A stretch of DNA of 64,000 nucleotides from Liberiplasma sp046541015 (GTDB taxonomy: Bacteria; Bacillota_I; Bacilli_A; Izemoplasmatales; Izemoplasmataceae): the NCBI GenBank assembly GCA_046541015.1, contig JBKHEA010000006.1, positions 25,135 to 89,134 of the forward strand, in the 5' to 3' direction. A program made the position numbers and the translations under genes. The notes under the pieces are model-generated. The model saw nothing but the letters and a program-made list of their open reading frames with translations, was not told the origin of the DNA and did not search any database. Positions 43,199 through 52,185 of the stretch are shown here, piece by piece; positions within the stretch are counted from its first letter, which is position 1; each line of letters opens with the position of its first letter.

Positions 43199-43784
43199 AT
43201 GCGTTTCTTTCGTTTAAATACTGATTAAATTCAATGTATAAAAATAGATAAAATCCAATAACCGGAATGAATGCAACGGTCCAATATTTTGAATAATTTT
43301 TTGCAACCCATATTGAGAAAATATAAAGGGTAATAAAATCAACAGTCATAATATGAAGAAAACTATCTTCTAACCATAACTCTAAAAAGTGACTAAAACT
43401 ACCAAAAAATAATCCCCATATTATAAGCCCTGTTGCGGCGATTACGTTAATGATAATAACAGCACGCATCAAAGGACTTTTTCTAACAATATCTTGCCCG
43501 TGTTCTTCAAATACAGGCATTAATGCAAACGCTCCAAAAAATAAACTTGCACCTAAACCAAGTTTGCGTTTTAAGTTAGGATTTTCTTCCGTGTGCCAGA
43601 TTAATATAATAAATGAAATTGTAAAAATAAATACTAAATAAAATAGCATCATTAAAAAGGGATCTGCACGATGTGTTAATAAATCAGTAAATACGCCTGT
43701 ATTACTTCCTATGAACATAATAAATACTAATGCATAGCCTAATAACAAGGCCCAAACTCTCGATAAAACACTTTCATCTGCCAT
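43197..43784 (-). CDS. Six-helix membrane protein, unknown
   Basis: A 195-aa protein starting MADESVLS; the GGAGG immediately upstream fixes this ATG rather than the one five codons earlier, which overlaps the ribosome site. It has about six hydrophobic segments (LLLGYALVFIMFIGSN, MMLFYLVFIFTISFIILIW, GLGASLFFGAFALM, VIIINVIAATGLIIWGLFF, VDFITLYIFSIWVAK, FIPVIGFYLFLYI). I recognise no family. It is divergent from the CASTOR-like channel gene, with back-to-back promoters. Confidence 0.75.
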   Translation of the reverse strand: MADESVLSRVWALLLGYALVFIMFIGSNTGVFTDLLTHRADPFLMMLFYLVFIFTISFIILIWHTEENPNLKRKLGLGASLFFGAFALMPVFEEHGQDIVRKSPLMRAVIIINVIAATGLIIWGLFFGSFSHFLELWLEDSFLHIMTVDFITLYIFSIWVAKNYSKYWTVAFIPVIGFYLFLYIEFNQYLNERNA

Positions 43785-43816
43785 AATTATTGCCTCCAAG
43801 TATAAAGTCTAGAGTC

Positions 43817-43845
43817 ATTATATCATGAATTTGACTTGCAATAAA
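43817..43845 (-). promoter_or_regulatory. Promoter of the unknown membrane gene
   Basis: Minus strand TTTATT (43840-43845) and TATAAT (43817-43822), spacer 17. Confidence 0.6.
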
Positions 43846-43856
43846 GACTAATTTTA

Positions 43857-43885
43857 TTGTATATTCAGCGATATGTTGATACACT
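43857..43885 (+). promoter_or_regulatory. Promoter of the channel gene
   Basis: TTGTAT (43857-43862) and TACACT (43880-43885), spacer 17, divergent from the neighbour; the two -35 boxes lie 11 bases apart. Confidence 0.6.
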
Positions 43886-43930
43886 ATAGATAGATAAATC
43901 ATCAAACTTATCCTTTAAGGAGGCAATGAG

Positions 43931-45733
43931 ATGGGTGCAAAAAAGCTGCGCTCTAAGTTAAGTGTAAGTACGTATAAACGTCCTAAAATCTTTATCATCA
44001 TCACGATGATTTTCATCAATATTATTATTTTATTGGTTGCAGCCTTTATTGCCTTAATGATTGATGATGCCTTTACTTCCTATCTCGATGCCTTAGCAAA
44101 TGGTAGTGTCAAGTGGTTGCTAACCCCAAATGCTATCTTAGAAATTGATCATGCGCCAACATTATTTTTAGCTGTTGTTATTTTATTAGTTGGGATCGTT
44201 TTATTTTCTGGAACAATCATTGCATTAACTACCAATGCAATTAGAGACTATTTTAGTAAAAAAGAATCAAGTACAGGTAAGATTTATTTAGAAAATCATA
44301 TTATTATTTTAAATTATAACGCTAAAGTACCAGAACTTATCGCTGATTTACTCTATGTTGAAAGTAAAAAAATAACCCTTATTTTATTGTCAAATGAACC
44401 TAAATATTCGGTTGAAAAACAAGTGATTAATGCGATTAAACAAAAACATCCAAAAGAAAAATTATCTAAGTTGAATCTTTTAATTAAACAAGGTGATCCC
44501 TTACTAAAACAAGAACTTTTAGATATATCAGTTCATGAAGCAAGTGCAATATTAATCATGAATAAAGATCACACAAAAAGTGACACAGAAGGTTTAAATG
44601 AGAGTGACTTAAATGTGGTTAAAATTGTTTTAGGGCTTGGAACGTTAAGCCTTAAAAATAATCCTACCATTGTTGCAGAGGTTAAACATATACATACTAA
44701 AGCCAAAATATTAACCATGGCTCAAGTCGTTAAAGGGTTGAATTCTTATACGATTATCCCTATATGTTTTGATCGACGTTTAGGTCAAATCATTGCTCAA
44801 ACGATTATTGAGAGCAAAATGGAAGACATTTATTTATCCCTATTTTCATTTGAAGGGTCTGAGGTATATTTTGTTGAACATGAAACAATAGATAGTTATT
44901 TAAATCACTATTCACACGGTATTCCGCTTGCATTTAATCATGAAGGTGTATTTGTATTATCAAAAACTAATCAGACAAAAACGATTAAATCTATAAAAGA
45001 AGTTGGCATAAAAAACTTAAAAATACGTTCTTTAAAAGAACAAGCTGAAGAAAGTATCTATATTATTGGTAAAAACAATAAATATGACTTTATTCAAGAA
45101 TCTTTTGATGCGTATGAAGCCCTTCATAAAAGTCGTTTTGAATCAAAATATGTTGAATCATTAGATAGTTTAAAAACAGTCATTGATGACTTAAATCAAA
45201 CCGATAAAAAAGCAACCTTACTCTTACTAAGTAATGACGCTACGACACAAGATTTGTTAGATGCGAATGTGATTAATACATTGATTTATATTGAGAGTCA
45301 CTTAAAAAGAAAAGATATTCAAGTTATTGTCGAATTGTTAGATCCTAAAAATGACTACTTAATCAAGGATTTTTCAATAAAAAACACGATTATCTCTAAT
45401 AAAATTATATCTTTATTACTTAGTAAACTTGCGTTATTTCCTGAAACTGCACTATTTTACGAAGATTTATTAACCATTGCGCCAAGTCAATCAGGAAAAG
45501 ATGATTATGCAATCACCGTAAAAAATGCAGCTTTGGTCATTAATGAAGCGTTCCCTTTAACGTTTAACTCAATGAAAGAAGCCATCAAGTCATATTATGA
45601 AAGTACCAAAAAAACCATGATGTTACTTGGTATCTTTAAAGAAGAAGTACTGACAATATTTGAAGGTAATCTAGAAAACAGCAAACCCATTACAATTGAA
45701 CGTAATGATGATTTAATATTAATGAAACTTTAA
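43931..45733 (+). CDS. CASTOR/POLLUX-like ion channel with RCK domains
   Basis: A 600-aa protein with two transmembrane helices (about residues 21-45 and 75-100) flanking a loop AFTSYLDALANGSVKWLLTP that contains no TVGYG-type potassium filter. It is followed by about 480 residues of cytoplasmic RCK-like Rossmann domains (LENHIIILNYNAKVPELIADLL, then ILLSNEP and an ASAILIMNKDH segment; a second repeat begins ESIYIIGKNNKYDFI). This layout matches the CASTOR/POLLUX (DMI1) family of ligand-gated cation channels and its bacterial homologues, not KtrA/TrkA. Ion selectivity cannot be told. Shine-Dalgarno AAGGAGG precedes the ATG. The VOC gene follows 12 bases later. Confidence 0.78.
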   Translation: MGAKKLRSKLSVSTYKRPKIFIIITMIFINIIILLVAAFIALMIDDAFTSYLDALANGSVKWLLTPNAILEIDHAPTLFLAVVILLVGIVLFSGTIIALTTNAIRDYFSKKESSTGKIYLENHIIILNYNAKVPELIADLLYVESKKITLILLSNEPKYSVEKQVINAIKQKHPKEKLSKLNLLIKQGDPLLKQELLDISVHEASAILIMNKDHTKSDTEGLNESDLNVVKIVLGLGTLSLKNNPTIVAEVKHIHTKAKILTMAQVVKGLNSYTIIPICFDRRLGQIIAQTIIESKMEDIYLSLFSFEGSEVYFVEHETIDSYLNHYSHGIPLAFNHEGVFVLSKTNQTKTIKSIKEVGIKNLKIRSLKEQAEESIYIIGKNNKYDFIQESFDAYEALHKSRFESKYVESLDSLKTVIDDLNQTDKKATLLLLSNDATTQDLLDANVINTLIYIESHLKRKDIQVIVELLDPKNDYLIKDFSIKNTIISNKIISLLLSKLALFPETALFYEDLLTIAPSQSGKDDYAITVKNAALVINEAFPLTFNSMKEAIKSYYESTKKTMMLLGIFKEEVLTIFEGNLENSKPITIERNDDLILMKL

Positions 45734-45745
45734 GGAGGCAATAGT

Positions 45746-46093
45746 ATGAAAGATGTTATTCATTTTTACCGCGTTGAAGATTTAGATAATGTTAAAAAGT
45801 TTTATGGTGAACTTTTAGGGTTTAAGCTTTATAAAGACCAAAAAAATTGTTTAATTTACGATGTTAAATTTGGGAAATTAGGGTTTTGTACCCATCATCC
45901 TAAAGAAAAAAAACAAGATGCATGCATAACGTTTGTTTATGGTAGTCAAAAAGAAGTTGACCGATTATACCATAAACTTGCAAGAAAACTGATTGTTACG
46001 GATGAACCTACAATCAACCAAGATTATGATATTTATCACTTTTTTGTAAGAGATTACGAAGGATTAACCGTAGAGTTTCAAGCGTTTTTATAA
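45746..46093 (+). CDS. VOC (glyoxalase/bleomycin resistance) family protein
   Basis: A single-domain 115-aa protein with the vicinal-oxygen-chelate fold: HFYRVEDLDNVKKFYGELLG at the N-terminus and FFVRDYEGLTVEFQAF at the C-terminus, where the Glu is a likely metal ligand. It dimerises in other family members. Co-directional and 12 bases behind the channel gene with an AAGGAGG Shine-Dalgarno, so co-transcribed. Substrate unknown. Confidence 0.85.
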   Translation: MKDVIHFYRVEDLDNVKKFYGELLGFKLYKDQKNCLIYDVKFGKLGFCTHHPKEKKQDACITFVYGSQKEVDRLYHKLARKLIVTDEPTINQDYDIYHFFVRDYEGLTVEFQAFL

Positions 46094-46100
46094 GACAACA

Positions 46101-46130
46101 TGGGTTTAGTTCATCTAAACCCTTTTTTAT
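46101..46130 (+). terminator. Terminator of the channel-VOC operon
   Basis: GGGTTTAG / CTAAACCC stem followed by a T-run. Confidence 0.9.
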
Positions 46131-46185
46131 GAGGTGAATCAAGCATGCATTAAAAAATTCACTCAAAAAAGGCTAAGAGTTTTGT

Positions 46186-46214
46186 TTTACAATAGCTTTA
46201 GACCATGCTATAAT
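46186..46214 (+). promoter_or_regulatory. Promoter of the thiT riboswitch unit
   Basis: TTTACA (46186-46191) and TATAAT (46209-46214), spacer 17; the -10 is also preceded by TGC. Confidence 0.75.
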
Positions 46215-46228
46215 AAATTGTCGATTAA

Positions 46229-46312
46229 ATTAGGGGAGCTTAGAGAACTAGGCTGAGAGTATTCTTGATACTAGAATAGACCTAACCTGATCTGGATAAT
46301 GCCAGCGTAGGA
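46229..46312 (+). promoter_or_regulatory. TPP (THI-box) riboswitch
   Basis: The aptamer core is clear: AGGGGAGC (46232-46239), GGCTGAGAG (46251-46259) and ACCTGATCTGGATAATGCCA (46285-46304) followed by GCGTAGGA. Binding thiamine pyrophosphate should favour the downstream terminator hairpin and shut off the thiamine transporter. Confidence 0.96.
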
Positions 46313-46325
46313 CATATAACATTTT

Positions 46326-46360
46326 ATGTTTTATCCTAAGTTGGATAAAACATTTTTATT
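46326..46360 (+). terminator. Riboswitch expression-platform terminator
   Basis: ATGTTTTATCC (46326-46336) pairs with GGATAAAACAT (46342-46352), followed by T-rich sequence, 15 bases before the thiT start. Confidence 0.85.
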
Positions 46361-46374
46361 TAGGAGATGATTGA

Positions 46375-46941
46375 ATGAACAGAAACTTAAGTACGAAACA
46401 AATTACCGAAATTGCTATTTTATTAGCGATTGCAGTAGTCTTTGAACTCATTGCAATGTTTTTACCTAAAATGCCACAAGGTGGTAGTTTTAGTCTTTCA
46501 ATGTTACCAATTTTCATTATAGCCTTTAGACAAGGTCCAAAAATTGGAATTATAGCTGGAGTAACATACGGCTTATTAGATTTAATGCTTAATGGGTTTA
46601 TATTATGGCATCCCATGAGCTTTTTCCTAGATTACGTTATTGCCTTTGGGCTTTTAGGCGTAAGTGGATTTATCTTTAAAATCAACAAAAACAGTTTGAC
46701 ATTATTCATTACAGGCATTATTATTGGTAGCACCTTACGCTTTTTCTCGCACTTTCTTGCAGGCATTTTACTCTTTAAAGAAAGTTTAGTAGAAAATTAT
46801 CCTGACATGCCGATTGCCCTTGGTAGCATTATTTATAATATGACTTATATGTTACCATCTATGGTGATTACTGTAATTGTAGGGGCTATTATCTATTTAA
46901 CACTAAAAACTCAGTTGCTCGAATCTAATCAAGCTTTATAA
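46375..46941 (+). CDS. thiT: Thiamine-specific ECF transporter S component ThiT
   Basis: A 188-aa six-helix substrate-binding subunit of an energy-coupling-factor transporter. Characteristic are MPQGGSFSLSMLPIF (binding loop between helices 1 and 2), the RQGPKIGIIAG turn, and WHPMSFFLDYVIAFG, with Trp and aromatic residues that line the thiamine site. It is under a TPP riboswitch, which fits the substrate. Energising EcfA/A'/T subunits are not in this window and would be shared. Suggests the cell imports thiamine. Confidence 0.94.
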   Translation: MNRNLSTKQITEIAILLAIAVVFELIAMFLPKMPQGGSFSLSMLPIFIIAFRQGPKIGIIAGVTYGLLDLMLNGFILWHPMSFFLDYVIAFGLLGVSGFIFKINKNSLTLFITGIIIGSTLRFFSHFLAGILLFKESLVENYPDMPIALGSIIYNMTYMLPSMVITVIVGAIIYLTLKTQLLESNQAL

Positions 46942-46965
46942 ATAATTCATTCCCTATTTAATTGA

Positions 46966-46992
46966 CAAGAAGCCTACATGGCTTCTTTTTTT
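46966..46992 (+). terminator. Terminator of thiT
   Basis: AAGAAGCC / GGCTTCTT stem with a five-base loop and T-run. Confidence 0.9.
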
Positions 46993-47038
46993 CATGTTAT
47001 TTACTGTAAAGTTTTTTTAATCTCATTCCATTTTAAGG

Positions 47039-47044
47039 TATAAT
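47039..47044 (+). promoter_or_regulatory. -10 box of glgA-glgC
   Basis: TATAAT lies 20 bases before the glgA ATG; a weak TTTAAT at 47016-47021 has 17-base spacing. Confidence 0.5.
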
Positions 47045-47064
47045 GGTATTAGGAGGGATTAATC

Positions 47065-48492
47065 ATGAAAATATTATTTGTAGGTAGTGAGGCTACACCG
47101 TTTGTGAAAACGGGAGGATTAGCTGATGTTTTAGGGAGTCTTCCTTATAAATTAGCAGAAATGGGTCATGAGGTATCGCTTGTTTTACCTAAACATCGTA
47201 AAATCAAAGAAAAATTTCAAGATCAGTTAAACTTTATCAAAGAGTTTAGAGTCGGTGTGCATACGAAAGATGAGTATGTAGGCATTGAAACGTTAAGTCA
47301 CGATAATGTTGATGTTTATTTTATTGATAATGAATATTATTTTGGTTATCGCGAGAATCTTTATGGCGATTTTGATGATGGAGAGCGCTATGGTTATTTT
47401 AATCAAGCTGTATTGAAAATGCTTGATGTACTTGATTTGTTCCCTGATATAATGCATTTGAATGATTGGCAAAGTGGGTTGATTCCTTATATCAAAAAAT
47501 ATAGTTATGATCACGATGAACGTTATAAGAAAGTTAAAACCTTATTTACTATTCATAACATTGCCTATCAAGGCGCTTTTGCGAAAACATTATTACCTTA
47601 TTTAAATGTTGAATATAGTAATGAACTAGAATATGATGATTTAATTAATTTTTTAAAAACTGCGATTGTTACTGCCGATTATATTAGTACGGTAAGTAAA
47701 ACCTATTCAGAAGAAATATTGCATGATTATTTTGGTTTTGGTATGAGTCAATTGCTTAAAGAACGTCGTAATAGATTAACAGGCATTATGAATGGGATTG
47801 ATCCTTCAGAGTTTAATCCAAGAAATGATCAAGCCATCGCCAAACCATTTGGATTAAACAATTATGTTCAAGGTAAAAAAATGAACAAAGAAGCTTTATT
47901 AAGAATGTTTCATTTAAAAGATTTAAAACTCCCAGTAATTGGTATGGTTTCTAGACTAACTGAAGCTAAAGGCTTCCCACTTGTAGAAAGTGTAATAGAA
48001 GAACTGCTAGAAGCCAAAAAGATTCAATTTATTTTACTAGGTAGTGGGGATAAAGATATTGAAGCATACTTTAACCACTTAAAGCAAAAATATCCTAAAT
48101 ACGTTGGGGTTTACTTTGGATATAGTGATGCGATTGCTCGACAAATTTATGCAGGTTCAAATTTCTTCTTAATGCCATCACGCTTTGAACCGTGTGGTCT
48201 TGCCCAACTGATTAGTATGCGTTATGGTACATTACCTATTGTACGAGAAACTGGTGGGTTAAAAGATTCTGTTTTACCATTTAACCGCTATACTCATGAT
48301 GGCACAGGCTTTAGTTTCACCAATTACAATGCACATGAAATGTTAGAAGTTATAAAAATTGCCATCAGTGTTTATGATGATGATAAAACCTATAAAACAT
48401 TAGTTAAACGTATTATGAATGAAGACTTTTCTTGGGAAAAAAGTGCTGAAGCTTATTTAGCTCTCTATAAAAAGATTATGGAGGAATATTGA
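47065..48492 (+). CDS. glgA: Glycogen (starch) synthase GlgA
   Basis: Transfers glucose from ADP-glucose to alpha-1,4-glucan. The 475-aa GT5 enzyme begins with the ADP-glucose loop KTGGLADVLGSLP (Lys15). It has LHLNDWQSG-type MHLNDWQSGLIPY, IHNIAYQG, the GIDPSEFNP joint and the catalytic SRFEPCGLAQLISMRYG in the C-terminal Rossmann domain. The stop overlaps the ATG of glgC by one base. The order glgA then glgC is less common than glgC-glgD-glgA in Bacillus. Confidence 0.97.
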   Translation: MKILFVGSEATPFVKTGGLADVLGSLPYKLAEMGHEVSLVLPKHRKIKEKFQDQLNFIKEFRVGVHTKDEYVGIETLSHDNVDVYFIDNEYYFGYRENLYGDFDDGERYGYFNQAVLKMLDVLDLFPDIMHLNDWQSGLIPYIKKYSYDHDERYKKVKTLFTIHNIAYQGAFAKTLLPYLNVEYSNELEYDDLINFLKTAIVTADYISTVSKTYSEEILHDYFGFGMSQLLKERRNRLTGIMNGIDPSEFNPRNDQAIAKPFGLNNYVQGKKMNKEALLRMFHLKDLKLPVIGMVSRLTEAKGFPLVESVIEELLEAKKIQFILLGSGDKDIEAYFNHLKQKYPKYVGVYFGYSDAIARQIYAGSNFFLMPSRFEPCGLAQLISMRYGTLPIVRETGGLKDSVLPFNRYTHDGTGFSFTNYNAHEMLEVIKIAISVYDDDKTYKTLVKRIMNEDFSWEKSAEAYLALYKKIMEEY

Positions 48493-49718
48493 TGGAAACT
48501 TTAGCTTTTATTTTAGCTGGTGGTAGAGGTTCTCGTCTTGATTTATTAAGTGAAAAACGTGTTAAACCAGCGGTTCCTTTTGCTGGAAAGTATCGTATTA
48601 TTGATTTTACATTAAGTAACTGCAGCAATTCAGGCATTTATCACATCGGGATATTAACGCAATATTTACCGCTTTCTTTAAATGAACATATTGGCGTAGG
48701 GAAACCTTGGGATTTAGACCGACGCGATACCCGTTTAACGTTGATGCAACCATATAAAGAATGGTATAGCGGTACTGCAGATGCTATTTTACAAAACATC
48801 GAATCGATTAAACGCACATCCGCAAAATATGTATTGATTTTATCAGGTGATCACATTTACAAAATGGATTATAGAAAAATGATTGCCCATCATAAGGAAA
48901 AAGGCGCAGATTTAACAATTGCAGTGCAGCCTGTACCTTGGGAAGATACCGATCGCTTTGGGATTTTAACGACCGATGACACAACAAAAATCACCAAATT
49001 CAGTGAAAAACCTAAGAATGCTGATAGTAATTTAGCAAGTATGGGAATTTATGTTTTTGATAAACAAGTCTTATTAGATGCCTTGACAAAAGTAGAAGCT
49101 AAAGACTTAGACTTTGGAAAACATATAATTCCATACCTTTTAAAAGATCATGCTGTTTATGCCTATGTATTTAATGATTATTGGAAAGACGTCGGTACAT
49201 ATGATAGTTATTTAGAAGCAAATTTAGAATTAACCGGTACGGTTGATAAAGTGCCTTTAGATATGTATGATAGAAACTGGCGCATTTATACTAGAAGTGA
49301 AGAAATGCCAAGTGTAAAAGTTGGAAGTAAAGCGATCATTAATCAAGCGTTAATATCTAATGGATGTATTGTCGCAGGGGAAGTCACGCGCAGTGTGCTT
49401 AGTCCTGGTGTCATTATTCATCCTGGGGCAGTTGTTAAAGATAGTGTCATTTTAAATGATACCGAAATTATGCCGGGTGCAGTCATTGAGCGTGCGATTA
49501 TTGATAAGAATGTTAAGGTTGATTTTAATGCAAAAATCGGGTTTGGTGATGATTATTCACCTAACAAAGAACGTCCTGAAGTCTTATCTAGTGGTATTAA
49601 TGTGATTGCAAAAGGAACACACATACCAGAAAACACGATTATTGAACGTAACTGCCGAATCTATTCTGGCGCAAAAATAACTGATAAAGTGATAAAATCA
49701 GGTTCAACCATAAAATAA
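48492..49718 (+). CDS. glgC: Glucose-1-phosphate adenylyltransferase GlgC
   Basis: Makes ADP-glucose, the substrate of GlgA. The 408 aa contain the nucleotide-binding LAGGRGSRLDLLSEKRVKPA, substrate site GTADAILQNIESI, SGDHIYKMDY, KFSEKP and YWKDVGTYDSYLEANL, then a left-handed beta-helix of hexapeptide repeats. Start at ATG 48492; a TTG at 48489 opens the frame but is not needed. It carries its own catalytic motifs, so it is GlgC rather than the regulatory GlgD. Neither branching enzyme nor phosphorylase is in the window. Confidence 0.96.
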   Translation: METLAFILAGGRGSRLDLLSEKRVKPAVPFAGKYRIIDFTLSNCSNSGIYHIGILTQYLPLSLNEHIGVGKPWDLDRRDTRLTLMQPYKEWYSGTADAILQNIESIKRTSAKYVLILSGDHIYKMDYRKMIAHHKEKGADLTIAVQPVPWEDTDRFGILTTDDTTKITKFSEKPKNADSNLASMGIYVFDKQVLLDALTKVEAKDLDFGKHIIPYLLKDHAVYAYVFNDYWKDVGTYDSYLEANLELTGTVDKVPLDMYDRNWRIYTRSEEMPSVKVGSKAIINQALISNGCIVAGEVTRSVLSPGVIIHPGAVVKDSVILNDTEIMPGAVIERAIIDKNVKVDFNAKIGFGDDYSPNKERPEVLSSGINVIAKGTHIPENTIIERNCRIYSGAKITDKVIKSGSTIK

Positions 49719-49757
49719 CAAAAAGCTCTATCTATAGCCTTAGATAGAGCTTTTTAT
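49719..49757 (+). terminator. Terminator of glgA-glgC
   Basis: AAAAGCTCTATCT / AGATAGAGCTTTT, a 13-bp stem with a T-run. It could also serve the convergent recU gene from the other side. Confidence 0.9.
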
Positions 49758-49811
49758 TATAAATATGATCAAATTATTCAAAGATTTCATTAAAAGAAGT
49801 CTAAATATCGT

Positions 49812-50399
49812 TTATTTTTCAAGTTTTCTTTCTTTTAAAAGTATATCTACAGCCTTTAAATAATCAATACTAGGTCGATAACTTTCTTTAATGGGTAAAC
49901 TTTCTTTAAGCAATTCATCATAACTAATAGATTTTCTTCCTTTTTTACTGCGTTCATAAAAATAGTTTAGTGCTTTAAAAGGAAGCAAATGCAAAGTGTT
50001 TTGACTTTTAAAATGAATCAATAAAAAAGCAATGCCACCTTGATTGTGAACGTTTTTTAAATGTTCATATTGATGTTGATGGATGTTTCTAATGGGAAAT
50101 GAAGTTTTATTAATACTTTCTTTAACATCAAAATCAACATAATGTCCTTTATAAACCCCGTTATAATCTGTTGTAGAGGGTGTTTTATAGTAAGCTTCTG
50201 TGATTTTTGCAAGTTGTCTTTTTGGATAATCGACATGAACCACTTGAATTGGCGTTGGTTTTTTATGAATGACCGCAATGTTTTGGTTTAGGTAAAATGT
50301 ATTACTTTCATCAATTAAACTTTCAAATGTCATCCCACGTCTTTTGACACTAACTTTGTCGCGCTCGAATTGGTTTTTTTTATTTGGATAATTAATCAT
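49812..50399 (-). CDS. recU: Holliday junction resolvase RecU
   Basis: A 195-aa Bacillota-type resolvase. Catalytic core: TTDYNGVYKGHYVDFDVKES holds the Asp and Glu-x-Lys metal-binding residues, and NIHQHQYEHLKNVHNQGGIA and FLLIHF follow. The Shine-Dalgarno AGGTGATAG precedes the ATG. The gene lies alone between convergent glgC and divergent rnjA; in Bacillus it pairs with the penicillin-binding gene ponA, which is not present here. It would cut junctions moved by RuvAB (ruvB at 14014). Confidence 0.93.
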   Translation of the reverse strand: MINYPNKKNQFERDKVSVKRRGMTFESLIDESNTFYLNQNIAVIHKKPTPIQVVHVDYPKRQLAKITEAYYKTPSTTDYNGVYKGHYVDFDVKESINKTSFPIRNIHQHQYEHLKNVHNQGGIAFLLIHFKSQNTLHLLPFKALNYFYERSKKGRKSISYDELLKESLPIKESYRPSIDYLKAVDILLKERKLEK

Positions 50400-50470
50400 A
50401 CTATCACCTATAAAAAGTGTATCATATTTTCAACTTCATGGGACATTAAACATGATTATTTTCTAAACTG

Positions 50471-50479
50471 TGGTATAAT
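50471..50479 (+). promoter_or_regulatory. Extended -10 promoter of rnjA
   Basis: TGGTATAAT lies 32 bases before the ATG; no good -35 found. Confidence 0.55.
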
Positions 50480-50511
50480 AGTAGCGAAATCAGACCCAAA
50501 GGAGGAACATT

Positions 50512-52185
50512 ATGTCAAAAATCAAATTTTTCGCACTAGGGGGTCTTGGTGAAGACGGTAAAAATATGTATTGTTTGGAAATTGATAACCAACTCTTTAT
50601 CTTAGATGCAGGGTTAAAATATCCAACACAGGAATTATATGGTGTTGATGCTATATTACCTGATTTTTCCTATCTAAAAGATCATCAAGATCAAATTGTC
50701 GGCCTTTTTCTCAGTCATGGTCATGAGGACCATATTGGGGCCGTTCCTAGTTTACTTAAACAAATAAATATCCCAGTTTATGCAAGTTTTTTTACGATGG
50801 AACTATTAAAAGATGCAATGGTAGAAAGCCATTTAGATCCTTTAAAGTTTAAGCTTTCTATTGTCACTAAAGAAAGTGATTTAGCTTTTAAATCTGTTCA
50901 TGTGAGTTTTTATCAAACTACCCACTCTATTCCTGAATCATTTGGAATTGTTTTATCAACTGATGATGGTGTTATTGTCTATAGTCCTGATTATACTTTT
51001 GATCAAAATGTAAATAAAGCGTATAAAACAAGTTTTGAACGTTTAGCAAGTATTGCAGGTAAGAACGTTTTAGCATTGCTTACTGAAAGTTTAGGAAGTG
51101 AACATAGTGGACACTCGCATACGAGTAAAAACTTAGATTACACTTTAAATCAAGCGTTTTTTAAAGCACAAAAACGCGTGATTCTTTCTGCCTTTTCTAC
51201 GGATATCTTTCGTATTCAAAAGGTGATTGATATTGCTTTAAAATATAACCGTAAAATTGCAATCATTGGTAGAAAAGCACAACGTATGATTGATATCGCT
51301 TTAAACCATGATTATCTAAAGATTCCAGAAGAAGCACTTATTAATTTAAAATTTATTGATGAAAAAAATCAAAATGCTTTAGAAGATGCCTTAGTATTAG
51401 TCGCAGGCGATCGTCATGAACCATTTCATATGTTACAGCGCATGGTTAGAAAAATCGATCGTTTAATTCATATCAATGAAACCGATACGGTTATATTAAT
51501 GACCCCACCAGTTCCAGGAACTGAACGCATTGCAGCGCGTACTTTAGATGTCTTATACCGTAACGATATTCACGTCATTAAAATTGATAAATCGATGTTG
51601 CCACCAGCGCATGCATCCAGTGAAGATGTTAAATTACTAATGAACATTTTAAATCCCAAATATATTATTCCTGTGATTGGTGAACATCGTCACTTATATG
51701 CCTTAAAAAAAATCGCAATCAGTTTAGATTATGAACCAAGCACTGTAAAAATATTAGATAATGGTACGGTTTTAGAAATTAATGATGGTATTATGAACCA
51801 AAATACCTATTCGATAAGTAGTGGCGATATATTAGTAGATGGTATTTTAGAAGGTGATTTAAGTGATGCCGTACTAAAAGACCGTGAAATTTTATCCCAA
51901 GATGGTGTGTTTTTAATCATTTTAAATGTAGACCCAAGACAAAAACGTCTTTTAGGCGATGTTGAAATTGTTTCAAGAGGTTTTGTTTACATGAAAGAAA
52001 ATGAAGCGCTAATTCAAGATGTCCATAATCTCGCAATCAAAATTTCTGATGATATGTTTAAAAATAATTATATTGACTGGCGCGTATATAAAGATCGTTT
52101 ACGTGATGACATTAGTCGCTACTTATTTAAAGAAACTAGTAGACGTCCGATTGTTATTCCAGTTTTAATTGATACGCAAAAATGA
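50512..52185 (+). CDS. rnjA: Ribonuclease J
   Basis: A 557-aa metallo-beta-lactamase/beta-CASP RNase that acts as endo- and 5'-3' exoribonuclease in mRNA decay. Metal motif SHGHEDHIGA has His69, His71, Asp73 and His74. Later motifs are the TTHSIPES His, SGHSHTSKN, and the C-terminal IIPVIGEHRHLYA with its His. The C-terminal domain starts near residue 450. AAAGGAGG precedes the ATG. Pairs functionally with PNPase at the window start. The NUDIX gene is coupled to its stop. Confidence 0.96.
   Translation: MSKIKFFALGGLGEDGKNMYCLEIDNQLFILDAGLKYPTQELYGVDAILPDFSYLKDHQDQIVGLFLSHGHEDHIGAVPSLLKQINIPVYASFFTMELLKDAMVESHLDPLKFKLSIVTKESDLAFKSVHVSFYQTTHSIPESFGIVLSTDDGVIVYSPDYTFDQNVNKAYKTSFERLASIAGKNVLALLTESLGSEHSGHSHTSKNLDYTLNQAFFKAQKRVILSAFSTDIFRIQKVIDIALKYNRKIAIIGRKAQRMIDIALNHDYLKIPEEALINLKFIDEKNQNALEDALVLVAGDRHEPFHMLQRMVRKIDRLIHINETDTVILMTPPVPGTERIAARTLDVLYRNDIHVIKIDKSMLPPAHASSEDVKLLMNILNPKYIIPVIGEHRHLYALKKIAISLDYEPSTVKILDNGTVLEINDGIMNQNTYSISSGDILVDGILEGDLSDAVLKDREILSQDGVFLIILNVDPRQKRLLGDVEIVSRGFVYMKENEALIQDVHNLAIKISDDMFKNNYIDWRVYKDRLRDDISRYLFKETSRRPIVIPVLIDTQK

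Noticed and set aside
46131..46152. GAGGTGA followed by ATG CAT TAA upstream of the thiT riboswitch
   Set aside because: A two-codon frame with a good-looking ribosome site, but it lies before the promoter TTTACA/TATAAT of the riboswitch and after a terminator, so it is most likely chance.
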